Source of the DNA: Demequina phytophila
GTDB taxonomy: Bacteria; Actinomycetota; Actinomycetes; Actinomycetales; Demequinaceae
Length of the DNA stretch: 64,000 bases
NCBI RefSeq assembly: GCF_000971135.1
Contig: NZ_BBLW01000002.1
Coordinates: 62,001-126,000 of the forward strand
Direction: 5' to 3'
Positions 55,388 through 63,135 of the stretch are shown here, piece by piece. The notes beneath the pieces were generated by a model. That model was given only the letters and a program-made list of their open reading frames with translations. It was not told the origin of the DNA and made no database searches. The first letter of the stretch is position 1. Every line of letters begins with the position of its first letter. Made by a program: the position numbers and the translations under genes.

Positions 55388-55969
55388 ATGCGCGATCGCG
55401 AGCTGTCGGAGCGGGGCGCGGAGACGCGCACGCTCATCCTTGACACGGCGCTCGCGGCGTTCGCGGAGTCCGGCTTCCGCGGCACCTCGGTGCGTGACAT
55501 CGCGACGCGGTGCGGCCTGACCCATCCTGCGCTGCTCTACCACTTCCCCACCAAGGCCGACCTGCTCATGGCGGTGCTGACGCGCCGCGACGACTCCGAG
55601 GGCACCGCCGCCGGCTACGACGAGCTCCGCGGCCGTGCGCTTCTCGACCACCTCGTGGAGACGGCGCGACGCAACGCCGGTAGGCGCGGCGTGGTCGAGC
55701 TCTACGCCACCCTGTCGGGCGAGGCGACGGCCCCCGACCATCCCGCGCACGCGTACTTCGCCGCCCGATACGCGTCGCTGCGACACGACGTCACCCGCGC
55801 CTACCGCGAGGCGGCGGAGGCGGGAGAGCTGGCCCCGCGCATCGTCCCCTCGCTCGCCGCCGCCCAGCTGGTCGCGCTGATGGACGGCCTCCAGATCCAG
55901 TGGCTCCTGGATCCCGCCGTCGACATGGCCGAGACCCTCGAGGCTCACCTCGCGGCGCAATTTGCATGA
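55388..55969 (+). CDS. TetR family transcriptional regulator
   Basis: A 193-residue regulator: RTLILDTALAAFAESGFRGTSVRDIATRCGLTHPALLYHFPTKADLL, of which the parts ILDTALAAFAESGF and SVRDIATRCGLTHPALLYHF form the HTH. ATG 55388 has GGAGGG 3 nt upstream. It is divergent from the GH3 gene and probably represses it and itself. The motif copy at 55839 is read in an unusual frame (Arg-Ile-Val-Pro). Confidence 0.9.
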   Translation: MRDRELSERGAETRTLILDTALAAFAESGFRGTSVRDIATRCGLTHPALLYHFPTKADLLMAVLTRRDDSEGTAAGYDELRGRALLDHLVETARRNAGRRGVVELYATLSGEATAPDHPAHAYFAARYASLRHDVTRAYREAAEAGELAPRIVPSLAAAQLVALMDGLQIQWLLDPAVDMAETLEAHLAAQFA

Positions 55970-55983
55970 CTTCTCATGAAATC

Positions 55984-55997
55984 GGGACCCAGGTCCC
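55984..55997 (+). promoter_or_regulatory. DevR-box-like palindrome upstream of DoxX-like gene 1
   Basis: GGGACC-CA-GGTCCC is a perfect palindrome with the 14-bp geometry of the DevR core. Its centre is about 42 nt before the start site predicted from the TAGCGT -10 box at 56021-56026, the same position as at cydA. Confidence 0.55.
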
Positions 55998-56020
55998 TGA
56001 GAACGGCTCCGCGTCGCCCC

Positions 56021-56026
56021 TAGCGT
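56021..56026 (+). promoter_or_regulatory. Predicted -10 box of DoxX-like gene 1
   Basis: TAGCGT, 61 nt before the ATG at 56088; no clear -35, consistent with activator dependence. Confidence 0.4.
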
Positions 56027-56087
56027 TCTGAGCAGGCGCTATCCCCGGCGCAAGGGCTCACGAGGCCCGCGACAAAGGAGAATGACA

Positions 56088-56669
56088 ATGGCAGTCAACT
56101 CGCAGGTCGCCGAGAGCGCGACCGCCACCCGCAGCAAGCTCGGCTGGAGCATGCTGAGCGTCACGCGCATCGCGCTGGGCTTCTACTTCCTGTGGGCGTT
56201 CATCGACAAGCTGCTCGGCCTGGGTGTCCAGACCTGCCGCAGCGTCCTCGAGGACGGCACCGTCTCCATCGACCGGTTCTGCGACAGCGCCTGGATCAAC
56301 GGCGGCCACGTCACCGAGGGCTACCTGGTCTACGGCGGCAACGCCTCCAGCCCGTTCCACGACTTCTTCGTGAACCTCGGCTCGCAGCGCTGGACCGACG
56401 TGATCTTCATGCTCGGCCTCCTCGGCGTGGGCCTCGCCCTCATGCTGGGCATCGGCACCAAGGTGGGCGCCTGGTCCGCCACCGCCATGCTGGTCTTCAT
56501 GTACATGACGCAGATGTGGCCGACCACCAACCCCATCCTGGACGAGCACCTCATCTACGCGTTCGCCGCCATCGGCATCGTGTACGTCGAGCTCTCGCAC
56601 CAGTCGTTCGGTCTCGGCAAGTGGTGGAGGAGCCTCGAGCTCGTCAAGAAGAACACCTGGCTGGTCTAG
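56088..56669 (+). CDS. DoxX-like quinol-oxidase-related membrane protein 1
   Basis: A 193-residue protein with four predicted helices (LSVTRIALGFYFLWAFIDKL; IFMLGLLGVGLALMLGIGTKVG; ATAMLVFMYMTQMWP; HLIYAFAAIGIVYVEL). Cys50 and Cys65, between helices 1 and 2, are conserved in the neighbouring paralogue and could form a disulfide. This is the DoxX/DoxD-like fold linked to quinol oxidation and oxidative-stress complexes. The true reaction is unknown. ATG 56088 has AAAGGAG 7 nt upstream. A DevR-like box precedes it and a strong terminator follows. Confidence 0.75.
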   Translation: MAVNSQVAESATATRSKLGWSMLSVTRIALGFYFLWAFIDKLLGLGVQTCRSVLEDGTVSIDRFCDSAWINGGHVTEGYLVYGGNASSPFHDFFVNLGSQRWTDVIFMLGLLGVGLALMLGIGTKVGAWSATAMLVFMYMTQMWPTTNPILDEHLIYAFAAIGIVYVELSHQSFGLGKWWRSLELVKKNTWLV

Positions 56670-56681
56670 CCGGCAGTTCTC

Positions 56682-56712
56682 ACGGGGCCCCGCGCGTCGC
56701 GCGGGGCCCCGT
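56682..56712 (+). terminator. Terminator of DoxX-like gene 1
   Basis: A perfect 14-bp stem (ACGGGGCCCCGCGC) with a 3-nt loop, 12 nt after the stop. Confidence 0.85.
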
Positions 56713-56773
56713 TCCCGTGCGCGCGCGACACGGGTCTTTTGCTCCGCTTCCAGCGGTGATGGCCGAATCGGCG

Positions 56774-56779
56774 TAGCGT
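56774..56779 (+). promoter_or_regulatory. Predicted -10 box of DoxX-like gene 2
   Basis: TAGCGT, 75 nt before the ATG at 56855. Upstream, GGGTCTTTTGCTCC (56732-56745) matches the DevR core at only 10 of 14 positions, so a box is uncertain. Confidence 0.35.
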
Positions 56780-56854
56780 GGGTGACGCGGACAACGGCGT
56801 CCGTGGGGGCACCGTGCCTCGGACCGCAACGCATCGCATCCTCGGGAGGCAATG

Positions 56855-57427
56855 ATGAGCAGCACCGAACCGACCACCGCAAGCCAGTCGAGTCGCAGCA
56901 CGTTCGGCTGGGTCATGCTGAGCGTGACCCGCATCGCGCTCGGCTTCTACTTCCTCTGGGCCTTCCTCGACAAGCTTGTCGGGTTCGGCTACTCGACGTG
57001 TCGCACCACGGCGGAGGACGGGTCCTTCACCATCGACACGATGTGCGACAACGCCTGGGTCAGCGGGGGCCACGTGACCGAGGGCTACCTGGTCTACGGC
57101 GGCAACGTCAACAGCCCGTTCCACGACTTCTTCGTGGACCTGGGCGGTCAGCGATGGACCGACTGGCCGTTCATGCTGGGCCTCCTGGGCGTGGGTCTCG
57201 CGCTGATGCTCGGAATCGGCACCAAGGTGGGCGCCTGGGCGGCCACCGCGATGCTGCTCATGATGTACATGACGCAGATGTGGCCGTCCACCAACCCGTT
57301 CCTGGACGAGCACATCATCTACGCGCTCGCCGCGCTCGGCATCGTGTGGGTCGAGCTCGAGCACCAGTCGATCGGCCTGGGCCGATGGTGGCGAGGGCTC
57401 GTGGGCGAGAAGAGCTGGCTGGTCTGA
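56855..57427 (+). CDS. DoxX-like quinol-oxidase-related membrane protein 2
   Basis: A 190-residue paralogue of the preceding gene, with the same four helices and Cys49/Cys64. Identity is very high across LSVTRIALGFYFLWAF, GGHVTEGYLVYGGN and LGLLGVGLALMLGIGTKVGAW. It is separated from gene 1 by a terminator and has its own promoter, so the two can be expressed differently. ATG 56855 has GGAGG 5 nt upstream (ATG 56852 is possible). Function unknown. Confidence 0.75.
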   Translation: MSSTEPTTASQSSRSTFGWVMLSVTRIALGFYFLWAFLDKLVGFGYSTCRTTAEDGSFTIDTMCDNAWVSGGHVTEGYLVYGGNVNSPFHDFFVDLGGQRWTDWPFMLGLLGVGLALMLGIGTKVGAWAATAMLLMMYMTQMWPSTNPFLDEHIIYALAALGIVWVELEHQSIGLGRWWRGLVGEKSWLV

Positions 57428-57432
57428 CGAGA

Positions 57433-57463
57433 CGCTCCGCGCGGGTCAGGCCCGCGCGGAGCG
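57433..57463. terminator. Bidirectional terminator between DoxX 2 and SGNH
   Basis: A perfect 13-bp stem CGCTCCGCGCGGG with a 5-nt loop. The stop codon of the minus-strand SGNH gene lies in the loop, so its last codons form one arm. Confidence 0.85.
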
Positions 57464-58207
57464 ACGCTCGTCCCGCAGCTCCCGCGCGACCACCATGGTC
57501 ACCTGAGGGATGAGGTCGCGGCTGCGCTTGAGCGCCCACGGCACCCCGTTGACCGCGAGCCACGCGGCGACCGCCGCCGCGCTGGGAGGCGGGGGAGGGG
57601 CGGGGATCGCGGAACGACGCGGCCAGCGAGCCCCGAGCACCTCGACGGCCGCGCCCGCGAGGGCGCGATGGCCCTGCGGCGACGGATGGATGCGATCGAT
57701 GTGCCAGGCACGACGCCCGAGGGAGCTCAGCAGCGTCGCCCCGTCGATCACGATCACGTCGGTGTCGGCGACGGCCCGCGCGATCGCGGCGTTCGCCTCG
57801 CCGATCCGCCGAGCCATCGCCTCCGCGACGCGCCGTGGTGCGAGGTCGAACAGCCCGATGCGGTCGAGCGACACCGTGACGATCGCACGGCCGGGGCGCG
57901 TGAGCCGGCCCACGGCAGACCCGAGCGCGTCCTCCACATCCGCGGGCGAGAAGTCGCCGCGGAGCACGTCGTTCCCGCCGACGGTGAGGAGCACCACGTC
58001 GGGCCGCGCCGCCACCGCCGCGCCCACCTGGCGTTGCAGCATCTCGCGTGCCCGCACGCCGTTCGCGGCGAGGTTGAGGAAGGACGATGCGCCGAGCCCC
58101 GCCGCCGCGTGCGCCGCCCAGCCCACGTGACCCCACGCGCGCTGCACGCCGTCGCCCACCCCGAGCGTGATCGAGTCGCCGAGCGCGACCACGCGGGGCC
58201 CGGTCAT
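57446..58207 (-). CDS. SGNH/GDSL hydrolase
   Basis: A 253-residue esterase: VVALGDSITLGVGDG (block I Ser), LTVGGNDVLRGDFS (GND block) and WHIDRIHPSPQGHRALAG (catalytic Asp/His). The C-terminal tail is basic and Pro-rich. The ATG overlaps the upstream glycosyltransferase by 4 nt, so it may act on the same glycolipid or polymer. Substrate unknown. Confidence 0.9.
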   Translation of the reverse strand: MTGPRVVALGDSITLGVGDGVQRAWGHVGWAAHAAAGLGASSFLNLAANGVRAREMLQRQVGAAVAARPDVVLLTVGGNDVLRGDFSPADVEDALGSAVGRLTRPGRAIVTVSLDRIGLFDLAPRRVAEAMARRIGEANAAIARAVADTDVIVIDGATLLSSLGRRAWHIDRIHPSPQGHRALAGAAVEVLGARWPRRSAIPAPPPPPSAAAVAAWLAVNGVPWALKRSRDLIPQVTMVVARELRDERRSARA

Positions 58208-59328
58208 CGCGCGCCGGTCAGCGAGCGCTCGTGGACGGCCCTCATGCCCGCGACCGACGCGGACCAGGGGAACTGCACCGCCCGCCCCCGGGCCTCGAGA
58301 CGCCGCGCCCGCCCGTCGCGGGCGAGCACCGCCTCGATCGCGTCGGCGAAGGCGCCTGGATCGCCCGCCGCCGCGACACCCGCGCCTCCCAGGACCTCCG
58401 GCAGCGCGGATGCGGCGTTCACCACCACGGGCGTGCCCGAGGCGAGGGCCTCGAGCGCCGCCAGCCCGAACGTCTCGATGGGACCCGGCGCGATCGCGAC
58501 GTCCGCGGACGCGAGCAGCGAGGCGAACGCGTCGCGATCCGACACGAAGCCGAGAAGCTCGACCGGGAGCCCGGCGGCGGCGCGGCGCAGCGGACGCGAG
58601 AGCGGTCCCGACCCGGCGACCACCAGGCGCACGTCGCGGCCGCGCGTCGCCAGCTCTCTCACCGCCTCGATCGCGAGGCCGGGGCGCTTCTCCCGCGACA
58701 GGCGCGAGGCCATCACCACCAGCGGGACGTCGTCGGGGGCGTGGCGGCGACGTACGGCCGCGTCCGCGTGTCGCGGGTGGAACCGGTGCAGGTCGACCCC
58801 CAGCGGCACCGTGGTCACTGAAGCACCGACGGCGGCGAGCTCCGCGCCCGCGTACTCGGTGGTCGCGACGATCGTGTCGAAGCGACGGGCGATCCACGTG
58901 GCGTGGGCGCGCGCGAGCCCCTCGACCATGCGGGCGGCGGCCGGGGGCAACGTCGAGGCGAGGACGCCGTCGACGCGCTCGTGCGCGATGAAGGCGGCCG
59001 GGATGCCGCGCTCGCGAGACCAGGGTCCCAGGCCCGCGAGGGTGGTGCGGTCGGACACCTCGATGACGTCGGGCGCGAACCGCTCCAGCGCGTCGGTGAC
59101 CGCGGCGAACCGGGTGATGACGCGGTAGCCGCCCGACCCCGGCACGGGCGGGCTGTGCAGCGTCAGCACGCGGCCGTGCGGGGCGAGCCTCTCGCCGTCG
59201 CCGTCGCCGGGCACCACCAGCAGCACGTCGTCACCGTGCTCGACGTAGCCGCGCCCGAGCGCATGCAGCGCGGTGCGCAGGCCGCCGGAGCGCGGCCCGT
59301 AGAAGTTCGCGACCTGGGCGATCCTCAT
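58204..59328 (-). CDS. Glycosyltransferase family 4 protein
   Basis: A 374-residue GT-B enzyme: MRIAQVANFYGPRSGGLRTAL at the N-terminus, VPLGVDLHRFHP in the hinge, SRLSREKRPGLAIEA, and GPIETFGLAALEALASGTPVV, the nucleotide-sugar E-x7-E motif. It is coupled to a second GT4 gene and to an SGNH hydrolase. Mannosyl-lipid synthesis is inferred from the neighbour. Confidence 0.9.
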   Translation of the reverse strand: MRIAQVANFYGPRSGGLRTALHALGRGYVEHGDDVLLVVPGDGDGERLAPHGRVLTLHSPPVPGSGGYRVITRFAAVTDALERFAPDVIEVSDRTTLAGLGPWSRERGIPAAFIAHERVDGVLASTLPPAAARMVEGLARAHATWIARRFDTIVATTEYAGAELAAVGASVTTVPLGVDLHRFHPRHADAAVRRRHAPDDVPLVVMASRLSREKRPGLAIEAVRELATRGRDVRLVVAGSGPLSRPLRRAAAGLPVELLGFVSDRDAFASLLASADVAIAPGPIETFGLAALEALASGTPVVVNAASALPEVLGGAGVAAAGDPGAFADAIEAVLARDGRARRLEARGRAVQFPWSASVAGMRAVHERSLTGAR

Positions 59329-60446
59329 GACGCCACCGCCCGTGCGGCGATCGCACGCTCGTAGTGATCGATCAGGGCGCCGCAGACGTGGGGCCAGGTG
59401 CGACCCTCGACCGAGACGCGCGCGTGCGCGCCCTGCAGCCAGCGCATGTCCTCGTGCGCGACCAGCGCGGCGACGGCGTCCTCGAGGTGGTCGAGGCGCC
59501 CGGGCTCGTACAGGAAGCCGTGGGAGCCGTGGTCGATGAGGTCGATGGGCCCGCCGCGCCGCGGCGCCACGACCGGAACCCCCGATGCGAGCGCCTCCTG
59601 GATGGACTGCCCGAACGTCTCGAGCTCGCCGGGGTGCACCATCACGTCGAGGCTCGCGACCGCCCGCGCGAGCTCGCCGCCGCCCAGGAAGCCCGCGAAC
59701 TCCGCGTCGGGCAGCAACCGCCGCAGCCGGGACCCCTCGGGCCCCTCGCCGATCACCACGAGCCGCAGCCCGGGGATCCGCGCCAGCCGCTCGAGATCGC
59801 CCACCCGCTTCTCCGGCGCCAGCCGGCCCACGTACCCGACCACCACCTCACCGCGCGGCGCCCACCTGGCCCGCAGCGCATCGTCCCGATGCGCGGGGTT
59901 GAACCTGACCGTGTCGACGCCGCGCGGCCACAGCCTGAGCCGGTCGACGCCCAGCTCCTCGAGCTGGCGCATCGCCGCGGTCGAGGGTGCGAGCGTGAGG
60001 TCGGCGGCGCGGTGGATCTGGCGCACGCGAGCCCACAGCAGCGGCTCGCCCCACGGCGCCCGGTACGAGGCGGCGTAGGACGGCACGTCGGTCTGGTAGA
60101 TCGCGACCGTCGGCAGGCCCAGGTCCTGCGCGGCACGGACCGCCGCCCAGCCGAGCATGAACGGCGAGGCGAGGTGGACCACGTCCGGCCGCACCTCCTC
60201 GAGGATGCGGGCGATGCCGCGCACGGTCGACAGCGCGACCCGCACGTCCTTGTAGCCGGGCCAGCCGACGGCGGGCACGTGGATGACGGGGGCCCCCGCG
60301 ACGGAATCGGGGGCGCCGGGCGCCTCGGGGGCGATGACGACCGCCTCGTCGCCGCGGGCGGCGAGGTGGTCGAGCACCCGCAGCAGCGAGTGCGTGACGC
60401 CGTTCGTGTGCGGCAGGAACGATTCTGCGACCAGCGCGACCTTCAC
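59325..60446 (-). CDS. GT4 mannosyltransferase (MgtA/PimB-like)
   Basis: A 373-residue GT-B enzyme: VALVAESFLPHTNGVTHSLLRVLDHL, VIHVPAVGWPGYKDVRVALS, IYQTDVPSYAASY, WPRGVDTVRFNP, VGYVGRLAPEKRV and HPGELETFGQSIQEALASGVPVV. This pattern matches the GDP-mannose-dependent alpha-mannosyltransferases of actinobacterial lipoglycan synthesis. GTG start with a GGGGG site. First gene of a three-gene operon with overlapping ends. Confidence 0.88.
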   Translation of the reverse strand: MKVALVAESFLPHTNGVTHSLLRVLDHLAARGDEAVVIAPEAPGAPDSVAGAPVIHVPAVGWPGYKDVRVALSTVRGIARILEEVRPDVVHLASPFMLGWAAVRAAQDLGLPTVAIYQTDVPSYAASYRAPWGEPLLWARVRQIHRAADLTLAPSTAAMRQLEELGVDRLRLWPRGVDTVRFNPAHRDDALRARWAPRGEVVVGYVGRLAPEKRVGDLERLARIPGLRLVVIGEGPEGSRLRRLLPDAEFAGFLGGGELARAVASLDVMVHPGELETFGQSIQEALASGVPVVAPRRGGPIDLIDHGSHGFLYEPGRLDHLEDAVAALVAHEDMRWLQGAHARVSVEGRTWPHVCGALIDHYERAIAARAVAS

Positions 60447-60552
60447 GCCCCCGAGTCTGGGAGGCCCGGGCGACGGACGGGTGTCCGCACGCTTGATGGC
60501 GCGTGACGGTCGCATGACTTCTGGGTGAACCCGCGCGTGCGACCATGAACGC

Positions 60553-61152
60553 ATGCCCCGCATCCTCACCAGGTCCCTTGCCGCCCTCGCGGCGCTCGCC
60601 GCCGTCGCGTTCGCCGCGACCCCCGCGGCCGCCCACACGGCGCTCGTGGCCTCGACCCCCGAGGATGGTGCCACCGTGACGGAGCTTCCCGAGGTGTCGC
60701 TGGAGTTCACGGAGCAGCTGCTCGACATCGGCAACGAGCTCGCGATCGTGGCGGCCGACGGCACGCGCACGGAGCTCGAGATCGAGGAGCCGGTCACGGA
60801 GACGATCACCGCCGTGGTGCCGGACGATGCGCTGGTCCCGGGGGACACGACCCTCGCCTTCCGCGTGGTGTCGGCGGACGGGCACCCCATCGAGGGGACG
60901 GTCGCGTTCACCTACGCGCCGGTGGAGGGGATCCCGAGCGCGTCCCCGTCGGCATCGCCGAGCGCGAGCGCCTCGCCCAGCGTGTCGGCGAGCGACGCGG
61001 CCGCGGCGCTGCCCACCGGCTCTCCGACGCCGCACGTGACCGTGTACGAGGAGGTCGGGCCCAACCCCGCGGTGTACGCGATCATCGGCGCGCTCGCGGC
61101 CGGCGCGCTCGCGCTCACCATCGCGCTGCGCATGCGCCGCCGCGAGGACTGA
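60553..61152 (+). CDS. CopC-domain copper-resistance-like protein
   Basis: A 199-residue exported, membrane-anchored protein. A Sec signal ends AATPAAA, leaving a mature N-terminal His (HTALVASTPEDGATVTELP), the CopC Cu(II)-site arrangement; DGHPIEGTVAF supplies another His. A Ser/Ala/Pro linker and a C-terminal helix (AVYAIIGALAAGALALTIAL) with RRRED end it. No fused CopD domain is present. It probably binds or buffers copper outside the membrane. Confidence 0.88.
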   Translation: MPRILTRSLAALAALAAVAFAATPAAAHTALVASTPEDGATVTELPEVSLEFTEQLLDIGNELAIVAADGTRTELEIEEPVTETITAVVPDDALVPGDTTLAFRVVSADGHPIEGTVAFTYAPVEGIPSASPSASPSASASPSVSASDAAAALPTGSPTPHVTVYEEVGPNPAVYAIIGALAAGALALTIALRMRRRED

Positions 61153-61164
61153 CGCCCGCTCGCT

Positions 61165-61186
61165 ACCGTGTGTCCGGGGACACGGT
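61165..61186. promoter_or_regulatory. Candidate MntR operator
   Basis: ACCGTGT and ACACGGT form an inverted repeat with 8-nt spacer (an inner GTGTCC/GGACAC pairing is also possible). It overlaps a TACCGT -10 box (61164-61169) upstream of the MntR-like gene at 61216. Confidence 0.5.
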
Positions 61187-61215
61187 CGCGCGATCGCGCG
61201 CCAGGGGAGGAATCG

Positions 61216-61887
61216 ATGACCGAGCCGCAGCTCACCGCGACCGCGCAGGACTACGTGAAGATCGTGTGGAGCGCGACCGAGTGGTCGGACGCCCCCGTCA
61301 CCACCAAGCGTCTCGCGGAGCGCCTCGGCGTGTCGGCGCCCACGGTCTCGGAGAACGTCCGCAAGCTCGTGGCGGCCGGGCTGCTGGACCACCGGCCCTA
61401 CGGCGCGATCACGCTCACCGCGGAGGGGGAACGGCGCGCGCTCGAGATGGTGCGTCGCCACCGGCTGATCGAGACGTTCCTCGTCACGCATCTCGGATAC
61501 GGCTGGGACGAGGTCCACGACGAGGCGGAGGTGCTCGAGCACGCCTGCTCGCCGCGCATGATCGACGCGATCGACACGCTGCTGGGCCACCCCACCCGCG
61601 ACCCCCACGGCGACCCGATCCCGACCGCGGCGGGACGCATCGTCACCCTCGACGGCACCAACCTCGCCGAGGCCGCGACGGGACGCTGGACCGTCGCACG
61701 GCTGTCGGACTCCGACCCTGCAGTTCTGCGGGACCTCGCGGACCTAGGATTGACCGTGGACGCCTCGATCCGGGTGCTAGGCCCCGATCCGTCCGGCGGA
61801 ATCCGTGTGGAGACCGATGAGGCGGCCGACATCGTCGTCCCGCCCGCCACCGCCTCCGCGGTGTGGCTCGTCACGCAAGGCCCCTGA
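61216..61887 (+). CDS. DtxR-family metalloregulator, MntR-like
   Basis: A 223-residue metal-dependent repressor: an N-terminal HTH (TKRLAERLGVSAPTVSENVRKLVAAG), a dimerisation/metal domain (RHRLIETFLV, VHDEAEVLEH) and a C-terminal SH3-like part. Ligand positions: Asp12 aligns with Asp8 of B. subtilis MntR, and Glu105 replaces DtxR Cys102, with His82, Glu86, His101, Glu108 and His109 kept. This pattern favours Mn(II) over Fe(II). It overlaps the MFS gene by 1 nt and an inverted repeat precedes it. Confidence 0.85.
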   Translation: MTEPQLTATAQDYVKIVWSATEWSDAPVTTKRLAERLGVSAPTVSENVRKLVAAGLLDHRPYGAITLTAEGERRALEMVRRHRLIETFLVTHLGYGWDEVHDEAEVLEHACSPRMIDAIDTLLGHPTRDPHGDPIPTAAGRIVTLDGTNLAEAATGRWTVARLSDSDPAVLRDLADLGLTVDASIRVLGPDPSGGIRVETDEAADIVVPPATASAVWLVTQGP

Positions 61888-63101
61888 TGACCGCTCTGCC
61901 TCCGACCTCCGAAGCCGGAACCCCGCGCTGGCTGCTGCCGCGCACCGCCCACGCGCCCCATCCCGCGCTCGTGCTCGCCGGCTTCGTGGTCGCCGGCTTC
62001 GGCATCAGCCTGTCGCAGGGCGGCGCCTCCGGCGTGATCCAGGACCAGGTGAGCGACCTGGGCGCCTCGGTCGACATGATCGGCTGGACCATCGTCGCCT
62101 ACGCGCTCGGCGTGGTGGTGGGGGCGCCGCTCATCATGGTCGGCCTCGCGGCGTGGAACCGCCGGCGCCTGCTGCTCGCCATGTCCGCGGTGTTCGTCGT
62201 GACGTCCGCCCTCACCGCGCTCGCGCCCACGGTGGAGACCTTGTTCGTCGCGCGGCTGCTCGCGGGCCTGCCTCATGGCGCGCTGCTGGGCAGCGCCGCG
62301 TACGTCGGGGTCCTCGCGCTCGGTGCGGAGAGGCGCGGCCAGGTGCTCGCCACCATCATGTACGGGCTCACCGCCGCGATCGTGGTCGGGGTGCCCGCGA
62401 TGCAGTGGATCTCGATCCAGTCCGGCTGGCGGGTCGCGTACTGGGTGGTGGCAGGCGTGGGCCTCGCGGGATTCGCGCTCATGTGGGCGTTCGTGCCCTC
62501 GGTGCCCGGCACCCACGGCGCCGGCTTCCGTACCGAGCTCGCGGCCCTCCGGGGAAGGGTGCTGTGGACCGCGATCCTCACGGTCACGGTCGGCTTCGCG
62601 GGCCTGGGCGCCGTCCAGTCGTACATGGTGCCGCTGCTGGAGGACACCAACGGCTTCGCGCCATCCACCGTGACCCTGGTGCTCGCGCTGTTCGGGCTCG
62701 GCATGACCGCCGGTGCGTACGTGGGCGGACGCCTCACGGACCGCTCGGTGCTGCTCACGTCACGCGTGGGGATCATCGGGGTGGCGGCGACCCTGCTGCT
62801 CCTCGGTCTGGTGGGCGGGTCGGGCTGGCCCGTGGTGGTCGCGCTGGTGCTGCTCGGTGTCTTCATCCAGACGTTCTCACAGGCCGCACAGGCGCACCTC
62901 ATGGACGCGACGCATACGTCGCCCTCGCTGGGTGCGGCGCTGTCGCACTCCGCCCTCAACGCCGCGACCGTGGTCGGCACGGGTCTGGGTGCCGTCGTCA
63001 TCGCGGCCGGGCTCGGGTACGTCGCGCCCGCGTGGGTCGCGCTCGCGCTCGCGCTGGTCGCGATCGTGCTCGTCTTCGTGGGGCCCGGCTACCGCCGGTG
63101 A
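61887..63101 (+). CDS. MFS transporter (DHA1-like)
   Basis: A 404-residue, 12-helix transporter: VVAGFGISLSQGGASGVIQDQVSDLG, FVARLLAGLPHGALLGSAAYVGVLAL (motif C-like) and AAWNRRRLL (motif A-like loop). It resembles AraJ/PbuE-type exporters. It is joined to the MntR-like gene (TGATG), so metal-dependent expression is likely; whether it moves metal-chelators or another solute is unknown. Confidence 0.83.
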   Translation: MTALPPTSEAGTPRWLLPRTAHAPHPALVLAGFVVAGFGISLSQGGASGVIQDQVSDLGASVDMIGWTIVAYALGVVVGAPLIMVGLAAWNRRRLLLAMSAVFVVTSALTALAPTVETLFVARLLAGLPHGALLGSAAYVGVLALGAERRGQVLATIMYGLTAAIVVGVPAMQWISIQSGWRVAYWVVAGVGLAGFALMWAFVPSVPGTHGAGFRTELAALRGRVLWTAILTVTVGFAGLGAVQSYMVPLLEDTNGFAPSTVTLVLALFGLGMTAGAYVGGRLTDRSVLLTSRVGIIGVAATLLLLGLVGGSGWPVVVALVLLGVFIQTFSQAAQAHLMDATHTSPSLGAALSHSALNAATVVGTGLGAVVIAAGLGYVAPAWVALALALVAIVLVFVGPGYRR

Positions 63102-63122
63102 TCGGTCCCAGGCTCCGACGAC

Positions 63123-63128
63123 TACCCT
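63123..63128 (+). promoter_or_regulatory. -10 box of hemC, leaderless
   Basis: TACCCT, 7 nt before the ATG at 63136. Confidence 0.4.
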
Positions 63129-63135
63129 GGACCGC

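Noticed and set aside
56732-56745. A DevR box for the second DoxX-like gene
   Set aside because: Only 10 of 14 core positions match and the distance to the predicted start (about 47) differs from the two good boxes, so I do not claim it.
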